Shown here: positions 25,394-34,388 of the stretch, piece after piece
Layout: the number at the start of each line of letters is the position of its first letter
Numbering within the stretch: the first letter of the stretch is position 1
Assembly (NCBI RefSeq): GCF_006376675.1
Contig: NZ_VEWK01000010.1
Coordinates: forward strand, 62,001 to 126,000
DNA: 64,000 nt
DNA from: Brucella pecoris
GTDB taxonomy: Bacteria > Pseudomonadota > Alphaproteobacteria > Rhizobiales > Rhizobiaceae
Reading direction: 5' to 3'
Program-made: the position numbers and the translations under genes
Notes under the pieces: model-generated
Databases searched by the model: none
Told to the model about the DNA's origin: nothing
The model's input: only the letters and a program-made list of their open reading frames with translations

Positions 25394-25401
25394 TTTAAAG
25401 G

Positions 25402-25430
25402 AACGCCGGCGTCGCAAAAACGCCGGCGTT
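25402..25430 (+). terminator. Hairpin terminator after tkt
   Basis: Perfect 10-bp arms AACGCCGGCG/CGCCGGCGTT with a 9-base loop start 8 bases after the tkt stop. The T-tract is weak (TGAGTTT). Confidence 0.75.
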
Positions 25431-25536
25431 TGAGTTTCCATTCCAGTTCGGTCGGACGAATCCTGTTCGATTTGTACGTTCCAATGGACTTTTGAAGCAC
25501 TGCATGTGCAGTACCCTACCGGGAGATTAAGAGAAA

Positions 25537-26544
25537 ATGGCAGTTCGCGTCGCAATTAACGGTTTTGGCCGCATCGGCCGCAACATCCTTCGCGCCATCG
25601 TTGAGTCGGGCCGCACCGATATTCAGGTCGTCGCCATCAACGACCTTGGCCCGGTGGAAACCAACGCGCATCTTCTGCGTTATGACAGCGTTCATGGCCG
25701 TTTCCCCAAGGAAGTAAAGGTTGCAGGCGACACCATCGACGTCGGCTACGGCCCGATCAAGGTTCACGCCGTCCGCAATCCGGCTGAACTGCCGTGGAAG
25801 GAAGAAGGCGTCGACATCGCTCTGGAATGCACTGGCATCTTCACGTCGCGCGACAAGGCAGCGCTTCATCTTGAGGCTGGTGCAAAGCGCGTCATCGTTT
25901 CGGCTCCTGCCGACGGTGCTGACCTTACGGTGGTCTATGGCGTCAACCACGACAAGCTGACCAAGGACCATCTGGTCATTTCGAACGCTTCGTGCACCAC
26001 CAACTGCCTTGCGCCGGTGGCTCAGGTTCTCAACGATGCTATCGGCATCGAAAAGGGCTTCATGACCACGATCCATTCCTACACAGGCGACCAGCCAACG
26101 CTGGACACCATGCACAAGGATCTCTACCGCGCACGCGCAGCAGCCCTTTCCATGATCCCGACCTCGACGGGTGCGGCCAAGGCTGTCGGCCTCGTTCTGC
26201 CTGAACTGAAGGGCAAGCTGGACGGCGTTGCCATCCGCGTTCCGACCCCGAACGTCTCGGTCGTGGACCTGACCTTCATCGCCAAGCGCGAAACGACTGT
26301 CGATGAAGTCAACAACGCGATCCGTGCAGCCGCCAATGGCCGCCTCAAGGGCATCCTCGGCTACACCGACGAGAAGCTTGTCTCGCACGACTTCAACCAT
26401 GATTCCCATTCCTCGGTCTTCCACACGGACCAGACCAAGGTTATGGAAGGCACCATGGTGCGCATCCTGTCGTGGTACGACAATGAGTGGGGCTTCTCGA
26501 GCCGCATGGGCGACACCGCTGTCGCCTTCGGCAAGCTGATCTAA
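25537..26544 (+). CDS. gap: Glyceraldehyde-3-phosphate dehydrogenase (type I)
   Basis: The 335-residue protein has the NAD-binding start MAVRVAINGFGRIGRNIL, the catalytic segment SNASCTTNCLAP with the active cysteine, and the WYDNEWGFSSRM C-terminal signature. It oxidises glyceraldehyde-3-phosphate in glycolysis. Shine-Dalgarno GGGAGA precedes it. A glycolipid-binding-domain gene follows after 10 bases, and then pgk, so these three are likely one operon. Confidence 0.98.
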   Translation: MAVRVAINGFGRIGRNILRAIVESGRTDIQVVAINDLGPVETNAHLLRYDSVHGRFPKEVKVAGDTIDVGYGPIKVHAVRNPAELPWKEEGVDIALECTGIFTSRDKAALHLEAGAKRVIVSAPADGADLTVVYGVNHDKLTKDHLVISNASCTTNCLAPVAQVLNDAIGIEKGFMTTIHSYTGDQPTLDTMHKDLYRARAAALSMIPTSTGAAKAVGLVLPELKGKLDGVAIRVPTPNVSVVDLTFIAKRETTVDEVNNAIRAAANGRLKGILGYTDEKLVSHDFNHDSHSSVFHTDQTKVMEGTMVRILSWYDNEWGFSSRMGDTAVAFGKLI

Positions 26545-26554
26545 GCCTCCGATC

Positions 26555-27124
26555 ATGTTTCGCGCCCTTCTCCCCACCGTCGCGCGCTGGCGTCCGCTGG
26601 AAGGAGAAGGGCTCGAACATCTCGATATCGGGCCCACCGGCCGCTCGATCCGCGCCGAAAGCGTGGTGATCGGAGAACGCGGCGGAAATCCTTATGGCGT
26701 GCGCTACAGCATCAACTGTAACAGTGCCTGGCATGTCCTCCATTTCCTGATCGAAACCACATCCGGCCATCGGCTGGAGCTTGTTTCCGACGGCGACGGC
26801 CGCTGGAACACGATGGCGGGCGATGCATTACCCGAGTTCGACGGCTGTATCGATATCGATCTGGCAGGAACGCCTTTCACCAACACCTTGCCGATCCGCC
26901 GCCTTGGTCTCACACCGGAAAGCGGCACCGTTCAGCTCGACATGCTTTACGTACCGTTTGACAGTTTCCGTCCGCTGCGCGACCAGCAGCGCTATACCTG
27001 TATCGAGGAAGGCAGGCGCTACCGCTACGAGGCAGCCGACCGCACCTTCACCGCCGAATTGCCCGTTGACGAGGACGGGCTTGTTACCGACTATCCAACC
27101 CTTTTCCGGCGCCTGCCTGTTTGA
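26555..27124 (+). CDS. Putative glycolipid-binding domain protein (DUF1089/PF06475 type)
   Basis: The 189-residue protein carries the family pattern LEHLDIG near residue 22, GVRYSINCNSAWHV at about 48 and ELPVDEDGLVTDYPTLFRR at the end. No signal peptide or membrane segment is seen, so it is probably cytoplasmic. It lies between gap and pgk in the same direction with 10 and 49 bases of spacing, which suggests joint transcription. Its role in carbon metabolism is unknown; the name is the family label, not a demonstrated function. Confidence 0.8.
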   Translation: MFRALLPTVARWRPLEGEGLEHLDIGPTGRSIRAESVVIGERGGNPYGVRYSINCNSAWHVLHFLIETTSGHRLELVSDGDGRWNTMAGDALPEFDGCIDIDLAGTPFTNTLPIRRLGLTPESGTVQLDMLYVPFDSFRPLRDQQRYTCIEEGRRYRYEAADRTFTAELPVDEDGLVTDYPTLFRRLPV

Positions 27125-27173
27125 GCAATCCCTGCTCCTCCGGCTCCTGAAAGACAGTTCTGGGAGAACGATC

Positions 27174-28364
27174 ATGAGTTTCCGCACTCTCGACGATGCC
27201 GACGTCAAATCCAAGCGCGTACTGGTCCGCGTCGACCTCAACGTGCCAATGGCGAACGGCGAAGTCACCGACCTGACCCGTATCGAACGCATCGTTCCGA
27301 CCATTGCCGAACTTTCCAAGAAGGGTGCAAAGGTCATTCTCCTCGCCCATTTCGGTCGCCCCAAAGGCGTTGCTTCGGACGAGAATTCGCTCAAGCATGT
27401 TGTGAAGCCCCTCGCCAAGGTGCTGGGACACGGTGTGCACTTCGCAGAAGACTGCATCGGCGACAAGGCCAAGGCTGCCGTCGATGCGCTGAAGGACGGC
27501 GATGTCCTGCTTCTGGAAAACACCCGTTTCCACAAGGGCGAGGAAAAGAACGATCCGGAATTCGTCGCGGCTCTGGCCGCCAATGGCGATCTCTACGTGA
27601 ACGACGCGTTTTCGGCTGCCCACCGCGCCCATGCCTCGACGGAAGGCCTGGCACACGTCCTGCCCGCCTATGCTGGTCGCGCCATGCAGGCCGAACTTGA
27701 AGCGCTCGAAAAGGGTCTCGGCGATCCGGCTCGCCCGGTAGTGGCCATCGTCGGCGGCGCCAAGGTTTCGACCAAGCTCGACCTCCTGTCGAACCTGATC
27801 GAAAAGGTCGATGCACTCGTCATCGGCGGCGGCATGGCCAATACTTTCCTGGCTGCACAGGGACATGATGTCGGCAAGTCGCTCTGCGAGCACGAACTGG
27901 CCCACACCGCCCGCGAAATCATGGCCAAGGCTGAAATCACAAAATGTGCAATCATCCTGCCTGTCGATGCTGTCGTGGGCTGGCACTTTGCAGCCGACAC
28001 GCCGAACAAGACCTATGGTGTAGATGCCGTACCAAGCGACGGCATGATTCTCGATGCGGGCGCACTTTCAACTGACCTTATCGCTTCGGCCATCGACGAT
28101 GCAGCAACGCTCGTCTGGAACGGTCCGCTCGGCGCGTTTGAACTGCGCCCGTTTGATACTGCGACGGTCAAGACCGCAAAGCATGTCGCAGCCCGCACCA
28201 AGGCAGGCAAGCTGGTTTCGGTCGGCGGCGGCGGCGATACGGTTGCCGCGCTCAATCATGCCGGCGTTGCCGACGATTTCACCTATATCTCGACCGCAGG
28301 CGGCGCCTTCCTCGAATGGATGGAAGGCAAGCCTCTCCCCGGCGTCGATGTGCTGAAGAAGTAA
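27174..28364 (+). CDS. pgk: Phosphoglycerate kinase
   Basis: The 396-residue enzyme has RVDLNVPMANG near the N-terminus, LLENTRFHKGEEKNDP, and the C-terminal nucleotide loop SVGGGGDTVAAL. It makes ATP from 1,3-bisphosphoglycerate. The frame is open for more than 390 bases upstream within the previous gene, but a Shine-Dalgarno (GGGAGAACG) and the conserved start place it at 27174. Confidence 0.98.
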   Translation: MSFRTLDDADVKSKRVLVRVDLNVPMANGEVTDLTRIERIVPTIAELSKKGAKVILLAHFGRPKGVASDENSLKHVVKPLAKVLGHGVHFAEDCIGDKAKAAVDALKDGDVLLLENTRFHKGEEKNDPEFVAALAANGDLYVNDAFSAAHRAHASTEGLAHVLPAYAGRAMQAELEALEKGLGDPARPVVAIVGGAKVSTKLDLLSNLIEKVDALVIGGGMANTFLAAQGHDVGKSLCEHELAHTAREIMAKAEITKCAIILPVDAVVGWHFAADTPNKTYGVDAVPSDGMILDAGALSTDLIASAIDDAATLVWNGPLGAFELRPFDTATVKTAKHVAARTKAGKLVSVGGGGDTVAALNHAGVADDFTYISTAGGAFLEWMEGKPLPGVDVLKK

Positions 28365-28383
28365 TGCGATAAATCATGTTCCC

Positions 28384-28414
28384 ATAAGCCCGGTTGATAC
28401 CGGGCTTATTTTTT
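28384..28414. terminator. Terminator between pgk and the PQQ-type dehydrogenase gene
   Basis: An 11-bp perfect stem ATAAGCCCGGT/ACCGGGCTTAT with a TGAT loop is followed by six T residues on the plus strand. The stop codon of the convergent gene at 28406 lies inside the right arm. Confidence 0.92.
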
Positions 28415-29554
28415 GGGTGTCAGTTTCAAAAGCCGCCCCGGATTGTCGTCCTCGATCAGCCAGATGGCCCCGTCGGGGTCGAAAGCCACATCGCGGATAC
28501 GGTTTTCCATTTCAAAGCGCTCGGCTTCGTCCGCCTTGCCGTCCTTGTCGATCACGACACGCACCAGCGACATGACCGAAAGCCCTCCTATCAAAGCCGA
28601 ACCACGCCATTCGGGGAACATGTCTCCCTCGTAAAAGGCAAGCCCGGCTGGAGCGATAACCGGCGTCCAATACACCATTGGCGGCTCGAATTCGGGACGT
28701 GTACTATGGCGCGGGATGGGCCTGCCGCTATAATTGTCGCCATTCGAGACAACGGGCCAGCCATAATTGAGACCGGGCTTGATGAGGTTGAACTCGTCGC
28801 CGCCGCGCGGCCCCATCTCATGCTCCCACAGTTTTCCATCGGGACCGAAGGCCAGCCCATACGGGTTGCGATGACCAGTCGACCAGGTCAGTGCCCGCAC
28901 ACCTTCCGCGTCAGCATGTGGATTATCCTTGGGCGCGGAACCATCCAGATTCATACGGAGAATTTTCCCCATGGGCGCTGCATCGTCCTGCGCGGTTGCA
29001 GGCAACATGCGGTCGCCCACCGAAAAGAACAGATGCTTGCCATCGGGCGCAAACGCAATAATGCCGCCCGGTTGACCGCCACGAGCCGCCACATCCTGTT
29101 TCCAGATTGTGGTCCTATCCTTCAACGCTGCCTTGCCGTCTCCTTCCTCCAGAACCGCGCGTGCCAGAACGACGCTGCTGCCATTCTGCGCCGGTTCGTT
29201 ATAGGAGAAATAGACTGCCTTGCTCTTTTCGAAATCCGGAGCCGGCGTAATATCAAGAAGGCCGTTCTGGCCGCCAAAAGCGACTTCCGGCACACCACCA
29301 ACGGCAATTTTGTCGCCTGATTGCGTGACGATGAAAATCTTGCCGCTCTTTTCGGTGAGTAGAAGTCTGCCATCCGGCAAAAAGGCAATAGCCCAGGGCG
29401 TATTGAATTCGGCAACCGATATTACCGTAAACGGAGCATCGGCTTCGGCTTGCCTGCCACCGGCATTGATGCTCTCAGCCGAAGCTTTCAGCAACGGAAG
29501 GGCAACCATTGATGCAGCCAGAACGATCGGCAGGCTCAAAAGAGCGCGTCGCAT
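28406..29554 (-). CDS. Secreted PQQ-dependent sugar dehydrogenase (GSDH/YliI type)
   Basis: The 382-residue protein has a signal peptide (about residues 1-26, ending in ASA) and a beta-propeller of the glucose/sorbosone dehydrogenase family: FNTPWAIAFLPDGRLLLTEKSG, MLPATAQDD-type loops, EHEMGPRGGDEFNLIKPGLNYGWP and IWLIEDDNPGRLL. It would oxidise aldose sugars in the periplasm with PQQ. It is on the opposite strand to the glycolytic genes and ends in their shared terminator. Confidence 0.9.
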   Translation of the reverse strand: MRRALLSLPIVLAASMVALPLLKASAESINAGGRQAEADAPFTVISVAEFNTPWAIAFLPDGRLLLTEKSGKIFIVTQSGDKIAVGGVPEVAFGGQNGLLDITPAPDFEKSKAVYFSYNEPAQNGSSVVLARAVLEEGDGKAALKDRTTIWKQDVAARGGQPGGIIAFAPDGKHLFFSVGDRMLPATAQDDAAPMGKILRMNLDGSAPKDNPHADAEGVRALTWSTGHRNPYGLAFGPDGKLWEHEMGPRGGDEFNLIKPGLNYGWPVVSNGDNYSGRPIPRHSTRPEFEPPMVYWTPVIAPAGLAFYEGDMFPEWRGSALIGGLSVMSLVRVVIDKDGKADEAERFEMENRIRDVAFDPDGAIWLIEDDNPGRLLKLTPKK

Positions 29555-29796
29555 ATCTCCTCCTCAAATCTGGACAATGGAAAACAGGCTGGTTTTCTCA
29601 CTGGTTTCTTACATGGGGTTTGAGACGCGGATATCAAAACGGGTTTCGACAAAAACTGCGATAGCCAATCCGACAGCCCTTAAGAAAACTTACCTCACCT
29701 AAACCGTTTGAAAAATATTTCAAACGTTTCAACGACTTGCGCTCGCCATAGTTTTAACCAACACTCCCAAAATCTCTGACAGAAGGAGCATTGCGA

Positions 29797-30822
29797 ATGA
29801 CCGAACGTCTTGAAGATATTGCGATTGCACTGGTGGCAACGGGCAAAGGTATCCTCGCCGCCGACGAAAGCTCGGGCACCATCAAGAAGCGCTTTGACGC
29901 CATCCCCCTCGCCTCGACGGAGGAAACGCGCCGCGACTATCGCGAAATGCTGTTCCGCTCGGACGACGCGATGAAGAACTATATTTCGGGCGTCATTCTC
30001 TATGATGAAACAATAAGGCAGAAGGCCAAGGATGGTACATCGCTTGTTGAAATCATCCGCAAGGCAGGAGCCATTCCCGGCATCAAGGTCGATGCGGGCG
30101 CAAAGCCGCTAGCAGGCTTTGAAGGTGAAACAATCACGGAGGGGCTGGACGGTCTGCGCGAACGGCTCAATGACTATCACGCGCTTGGTGCACGTTTCGC
30201 CAAATGGCGTGCGGTGATTTCCATTTCGGATGGCCTGCCCACATGGGGCGCGGTGAAACAGAATGCCCAAGCGCTCGCCCGCTATGCAGCGCTTTGCCAG
30301 GAGGCGAACATCGTCCCCATCGTCGAGCCGGAAGTGTTGATGGACGGCAAGCCGGGCAATCACACAATCGACCGTTGTTACGAAGTGACGGAATGGGTTC
30401 TGAAAACCGTCTTTACCGAACTCTACGATGCCCGCGTCAGGCTGGAAGGCATGATCCTGAAGCCAAACATGATCATTGACGGCAAGAACGCCCGCAAGGC
30501 TTCCATCGAGGAAGTGGCAGAGAAAACCGTTCGCTGCTTCCGCAATACGGTCCCGGCAGCGGTGCCCGGCATCGCCTTCCTTTCCGGAGGCCAGACCGGC
30601 GAGGAAGCGACAGCCCATCTTTCCGCGATGAATGCAGGCTTCGACATGCCGTGGAAAATGACTTTCTCCTATGGCCGTGCCCTGCAAGCAGCAGCGCTGG
30701 AAGCCTGGGGCGGCAAGGATGAAAATATCGCTGCCGGTCAGCGCGCTTTCGCACATCGGGCAAAGATGAACGGTCTGGCTGCAACCGGCGGCTGGAAAAA
30801 AGATCTCGAAAAGGCGGCCTGA
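29797..30822 (+). CDS. fbaB: Fructose-bisphosphate aldolase, class I
   Basis: The 341-residue protein is a class I, Schiff-base aldolase of the eukaryote-like type: GKGILAADESSGTIKKRF near the N-terminus and EGMILKPNMI with the active lysine near residue 228. AGGAG lies 8 bases before the ATG at 29797. It splits or forms fructose-1,6-bisphosphate, and completes the lower-glycolysis set with gap and pgk. A metal-dependent class II enzyme is not seen in the window. The gene symbol is approximate. Confidence 0.93.
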   Translation: MTERLEDIAIALVATGKGILAADESSGTIKKRFDAIPLASTEETRRDYREMLFRSDDAMKNYISGVILYDETIRQKAKDGTSLVEIIRKAGAIPGIKVDAGAKPLAGFEGETITEGLDGLRERLNDYHALGARFAKWRAVISISDGLPTWGAVKQNAQALARYAALCQEANIVPIVEPEVLMDGKPGNHTIDRCYEVTEWVLKTVFTELYDARVRLEGMILKPNMIIDGKNARKASIEEVAEKTVRCFRNTVPAAVPGIAFLSGGQTGEEATAHLSAMNAGFDMPWKMTFSYGRALQAAALEAWGGKDENIAAGQRAFAHRAKMNGLAATGGWKKDLEKAA

Positions 30823-30840
30823 CTTGCCTTGAAAAACAAG

Positions 30841-30866
30841 AGCCCGGCCATTTCAGCCGGCTTTTC
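30841..30866. terminator. Terminator after the aldolase gene
   Basis: CCGGC and GCCGG around a CATTTCA loop, followed by CTTTT, lie 18 bases after the aldolase stop. It also lies just past the stop of the small minus-strand gene at 30868. Confidence 0.7.
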
Positions 30867-30867
30867 G

Positions 30868-31032
30868 TCAGCCCTCGTGCAGGTGGACCCCCACTGCCAA
30901 TGCCATGATCAATATGGCAATGGCTGCAATCTTCCAGAAATCACCGCGCCGCTTCAGTCCCGGCAGGCCAAGCGGTTTGATGATGTGCAGTCCCATCAGA
31001 AGAACAAGCAGCACAGGCAGGATTTTGGTCAC
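30868..31032 (-). CDS. Small two-helix membrane protein (54 residues)
   Basis: Reading the minus strand from the GTG at 31032 gives a protein beginning VTKILPVLLVLLMGLHIIKP and ending ALAVGVHLHEG. It has two hydrophobic helices (about residues 3-20 and 34-49) joined by a short positively charged loop (GLKRRGDFWK). A good Shine-Dalgarno (AGAGGTGAGTT) precedes the GTG. The clear protein pattern and ribosome site argue for a real gene, though it is too short for common ORF cut-offs. I believe similar proteins occur in other Rhizobiales, but no function is known. Confidence 0.75.
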   Translation of the reverse strand: MTKILPVLLVLLMGLHIIKPLGLPGLKRRGDFWKIAAIAILIMALAVGVHLHEG

Positions 31033-31312
31033 AACTCACCTCTCTGCCTCCTTGTGGCGCAGACGGGCCATCGCTGCAAGACGCCTGCGTCAGACAAAGC
31101 CGTTTACACGGTCGTTTTTGGCAAAGCTTGATCTTCATCTTAAGTTTCATGGACGGGTCGCCGTCCAGCGGCGTAAACTGCATGTGGAGGTGATGAAAGC
31201 GTATGGAGGAGATGGACCGGAACAGGTCGATCTTGCGCTTTCGTCAGCAGACTAATCAGGAAGCGACAACCGCCCGACGGGTGGCGTTGCGCGTGCTTCT
31301 GGGAGGAAGAGC

Positions 31313-33223
31313 ATGACTTCGAAATATGCCGAAACCTATGCCGCATGGCAGACCGATCCTGAACGCTTCTGGGCGGAAGCGGCGCAGGCAATCGACTGGT
31401 TCAAGCCATGGGACCAGGTTTTTGCGGGCGACGAAGGTGTTTATGGCCGCTGGTTCAAGGGTGCCGAGTGCAACACCTGCTATAACGCGCTCGACCGCCA
31501 TGTCGCCAATGGACGTGGCGAACAGGTTGCGCTCATCTATGAAAGCCCGGTCACCGGCAGCGTGCGCAAATTCACCTATCGCGAACTGCTGGAAGAAGTA
31601 GAGGCACTTTCTGCCGTCATGCTCGACAATGGTGTGTCGGAGGGCGACCGCGTTCTCATCTATATGCCGATGGTACCGGAAGCAGCCGTCGCCATGCTCG
31701 CATCGGCCCGTATCGGCGCCGTCCACTCCGTCGTTTTCGGCGGATTTGCCGCCCATGAACTCGCAACTCGTATCGACGATGCCAAGCCTGTGATGATCAT
31801 CGCCGGTTCCTGCGGTATCGAACCAACCCGCGTCGTACCCTATCAGGCTATGCTCGACAAGGCGATTGCGCTTGCGAGCCACAAGGTCCGCAACTGCATC
31901 ATATTGCAGCGCGAGCAGCATCGGCACGAGCCGGTGGCAGGGCGTGACATCGACTATCGCGAGGCTGTCGAAGCGGCGCGCGGTCGTCACGTCCCATGCA
32001 CGCCGGTCCATGCAACCGATCCGCTATACGTGCTTTACACATCCGGCACGACCGGTGAGCCGAAGGGCGTCGTGCGCGACAATGGCGGGCATATGGTAGC
32101 GCTCGTCTGGTCGATGAGGCATGTTTTCGGTGTGGAGCCCGGACAGGTCTGGTGGGCGGCCTCTGATGTGGGTTGGGTGGTCGGCCATTCCTATATCGTC
32201 TATGCGCCCCTGCTACATGGTGCGACCAGCATCCTGTTCGAGGGCAAGCCCATCGGTACGCCGGATGCGGGCGAATATTGGCGCATCATCGAAGACCATG
32301 GCGTCGAGGTGATGTTCACCGCACCGACCGCATTGCGGGCAATCAAGAAAGATGATGCGGACGGCAATTTCGTACGCCGCCACGACCTTTCAAAGTTCCG
32401 CGCCCTTTATCTTGCTGGCGAACGCGCCGACCCCGATACGATCCACTGGGCCGAGAACCTGCTCGGCTGCCCCGTGATCGACCATTGGTGGCAAACGGAA
32501 AGCGGCTGGCCCATGGTCGCCAATCCGCTCGGCCTCGGTCTTCTGGAAACCAGATACGGCTCGCCCGCCGTCTGTCTTCCGGGTTACGATATCCGCGTGC
32601 TGGATGACGAAGGCCATGAGCTCGAACGCGGCCAGCTCGGCAATATTCTCATCAAGTTGCCTCTACCGCCCGGCTGCCTGCCGACGCTCTGGAACGCCGA
32701 TGAGCGTTTCCGCAAAGCCTATCTGAACGAATTTCCCGGTTACTATAAAACCGCCGATGCGGGCTATATGGATGAGGACGGCTATCTCTATATCATGAGC
32801 CGTACCGATGATATCATCAATGTCGCCGGCCATCGTCTGTCAACGGGTGCAATGGAGGAGGTGCTTTCCAGCCATCCCGACGTTGCCGAATGTGCTGTGC
32901 TTGGCATTTCCGACCCGATGAAGGGCCAGGTGCCATGCGGTTTCCTCGTGCTTAAATCCAATATCGACCGCGACCCGCAAGAGGTCGAGAAGGAATGTGT
33001 CAGCATGGTGCGTGACGTCATCGGACCGGTTGCAGCCTTCCGGCTGGCGCTGACCGTAAAACGCCTGCCCAAGACACGATCCGGCAAAATTCTGCGCTCA
33101 ACCATCCAGAAGATTGCCGACGGAGAAGAATGGAAGATGCCGGCCACAATCGACGATCCGGCGATTCTGGACGAAATCAGCATCGTTCTGCGCGAGCGTC
33201 ACACCGGCCTCGCCTTCGCCTGA
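31313..33223 (+). CDS. prpE: Propionyl-CoA synthetase (PrpE-type acyl-CoA ligase)
   Basis: The 636-residue protein is an adenylate-forming acyl-CoA synthetase. It has the AMP-binding motif YTSGTTGEPKGVVRD, the WWQTESGWP segment and the catalytic Lys loop KTRSGKILRSTI. The N-terminus (YAAWQTDPERFWAEAAQAIDWFKPWDQVF) resembles PrpE rather than acetyl-CoA synthetase. It activates propionate, or short acids, to CoA esters. A Shine-Dalgarno (GGGAGGAAG) fits. It is 69 bases before an SDR gene. Confidence 0.88.
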   Translation: MTSKYAETYAAWQTDPERFWAEAAQAIDWFKPWDQVFAGDEGVYGRWFKGAECNTCYNALDRHVANGRGEQVALIYESPVTGSVRKFTYRELLEEVEALSAVMLDNGVSEGDRVLIYMPMVPEAAVAMLASARIGAVHSVVFGGFAAHELATRIDDAKPVMIIAGSCGIEPTRVVPYQAMLDKAIALASHKVRNCIILQREQHRHEPVAGRDIDYREAVEAARGRHVPCTPVHATDPLYVLYTSGTTGEPKGVVRDNGGHMVALVWSMRHVFGVEPGQVWWAASDVGWVVGHSYIVYAPLLHGATSILFEGKPIGTPDAGEYWRIIEDHGVEVMFTAPTALRAIKKDDADGNFVRRHDLSKFRALYLAGERADPDTIHWAENLLGCPVIDHWWQTESGWPMVANPLGLGLLETRYGSPAVCLPGYDIRVLDDEGHELERGQLGNILIKLPLPPGCLPTLWNADERFRKAYLNEFPGYYKTADAGYMDEDGYLYIMSRTDDIINVAGHRLSTGAMEEVLSSHPDVAECAVLGISDPMKGQVPCGFLVLKSNIDRDPQEVEKECVSMVRDVIGPVAAFRLALTVKRLPKTRSGKILRSTIQKIADGEEWKMPATIDDPAILDEISIVLRERHTGLAFA

Positions 33224-33292
33224 CCGTAAGGTTCAGGACTATTGACCGGCGGTTTTCGCCGGTCCACTCTCCGCGCAAATTGGAGATCAACC

Positions 33293-34084
33293 ATGCAATT
33301 AGAAGGCAAGGTGGCAATCGTCACCGGCGCTGCCCGTGGTATCGGCTATGCCATAGCAAAGCGCTTCCTTATGGACGGTGCAAGCGTCGTGCTGTCCGAC
33401 ATCGACACCACCGCAGCGATGCGCGCAGCCAAGGATCTGGAACAGTTCGGCCCGGTGCGACACATGGCGGCGGATGTGGGCGACAAGCTCGACATTCATA
33501 ATCTCCTGACTTTTACCGTCACCAATGTCGGAGAGATCGATATTCTCGTCAACAATGCCGGCATCGTTCATCAGGCGGATTTTCTCGACCTGAAGGAAGA
33601 GGACTTTGACCGCGTCATGCGGGTCAATCTCAAGGGTGCTTTTCTGTGCGGTCAAGCCGTGGCCAAACGCATGGTGGAACGGGTCGAATCGGGCGGCGAT
33701 CCAGGCACGATCATCAACATGTCGTCGATCAATGCGATTTTTGGTTTGCCGGAACAGCTCGCCTACTCTGTTTCAAAAGGCGGACTGAACCAACTGACAC
33801 GCACCATGGCAGTAGCACTCGCCCGCTGGGGGATTCGCGTCAATGCCATCGGTCCCGGCTCCATCGAGACTGACATGCTTTCCGCCGTGAACACAGATGC
33901 CGATGCCCGCAACAGGATTCTGTCGCGAACACCACTCGGTCGTATAGGCCAAGCCTCTGAAATTGCTTCAATCGCGTCGTTTCTGGCATCGCGGGATGCG
34001 AGCTATGTAACAGGCCAGACCATCTATGCGGATGGCGGGCGCCTGCCCCTCAGCTATACGGCAGCACCACGCTACAAGGCGTGA
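33293..34084 (+). CDS. Short-chain dehydrogenase/reductase
   Basis: The 263-residue protein has the Rossmann motif TGAARGIG, the NNAG loop, and the catalytic Ser-Tyr-Lys group (NMSSINAIFG ... YSVSKGG). It is a classical NAD(P)H-dependent SDR; the substrate is not evident. The frame opens earlier, but GGAGATCAACC before 33293 is a good ribosome site. It follows prpE with 69 bases and may share its transcript. A small stem (TTGCGG/CCGCAA) follows its stop. Confidence 0.88.
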   Translation: MQLEGKVAIVTGAARGIGYAIAKRFLMDGASVVLSDIDTTAAMRAAKDLEQFGPVRHMAADVGDKLDIHNLLTFTVTNVGEIDILVNNAGIVHQADFLDLKEEDFDRVMRVNLKGAFLCGQAVAKRMVERVESGGDPGTIINMSSINAIFGLPEQLAYSVSKGGLNQLTRTMAVALARWGIRVNAIGPGSIETDMLSAVNTDADARNRILSRTPLGRIGQASEIASIASFLASRDASYVTGQTIYADGGRLPLSYTAAPRYKA

Positions 34085-34129
34085 CGTTGCGGCTCCGCAA
34101 TATTAGGAAGATAATGAAATAGGACTTCG

Positions 34130-34153
34130 CTCCTGACAGATAGCTGTCAGGAG
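34130..34153. promoter_or_regulatory. Perfect inverted repeat before DUF1127-like gene (possible operator)
   Basis: CTCCTGACA and TGTCAGGAG are perfect 9-base arms with a 6-base centre. It lies 43 bases before the DUF1127-like start and 235 before the WYL regulator. It could bind the adjacent regulator, or form an mRNA hairpin. No promoter pair is clear. Confidence 0.45.
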
Positions 34154-34196
34154 GGGTGTGCGATACTGCGTATCCAAGGATGAGGGAGATTTCACC

Positions 34197-34382
34197 ATGG
34201 CACTCGCAATCGCACCATTGATCGCAGTTTTGAAGGAATACAGGCGCAGATATGACGAACGCCGTCGTTTCGTCCGCACCGAGCGGGTGATCGGCCGACT
34301 GCCGAACGATTTGCGCAAGGATTTGGGCTGGCCGGATCGCTATCTGGAACAGCGCAACACCAAGTACTGCAACGGAGAATAA
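34197..34382 (+). CDS. DUF1127-like small basic protein
   Basis: The 61-residue protein (MALAIAPLIAVLKEYRRRYD...) is rich in Arg and ends with LPNDLRKDLGWPDRYLEQRN, matching the short DUF1127 (YjiS-like) pattern of LP-DL-DIG-type residues. DUF1127 proteins in Rhizobiales include small RNA-binding or phosphate-linked regulators, but this one is a variant. It is 6 bases before the WYL regulator and probably cotranscribed. The ATG is chosen because of the GGGAGATTTCACC ribosome site. Confidence 0.72.
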   Translation: MALAIAPLIAVLKEYRRRYDERRRFVRTERVIGRLPNDLRKDLGWPDRYLEQRNTKYCNGE

Positions 34383-34388
34383 AACGGA

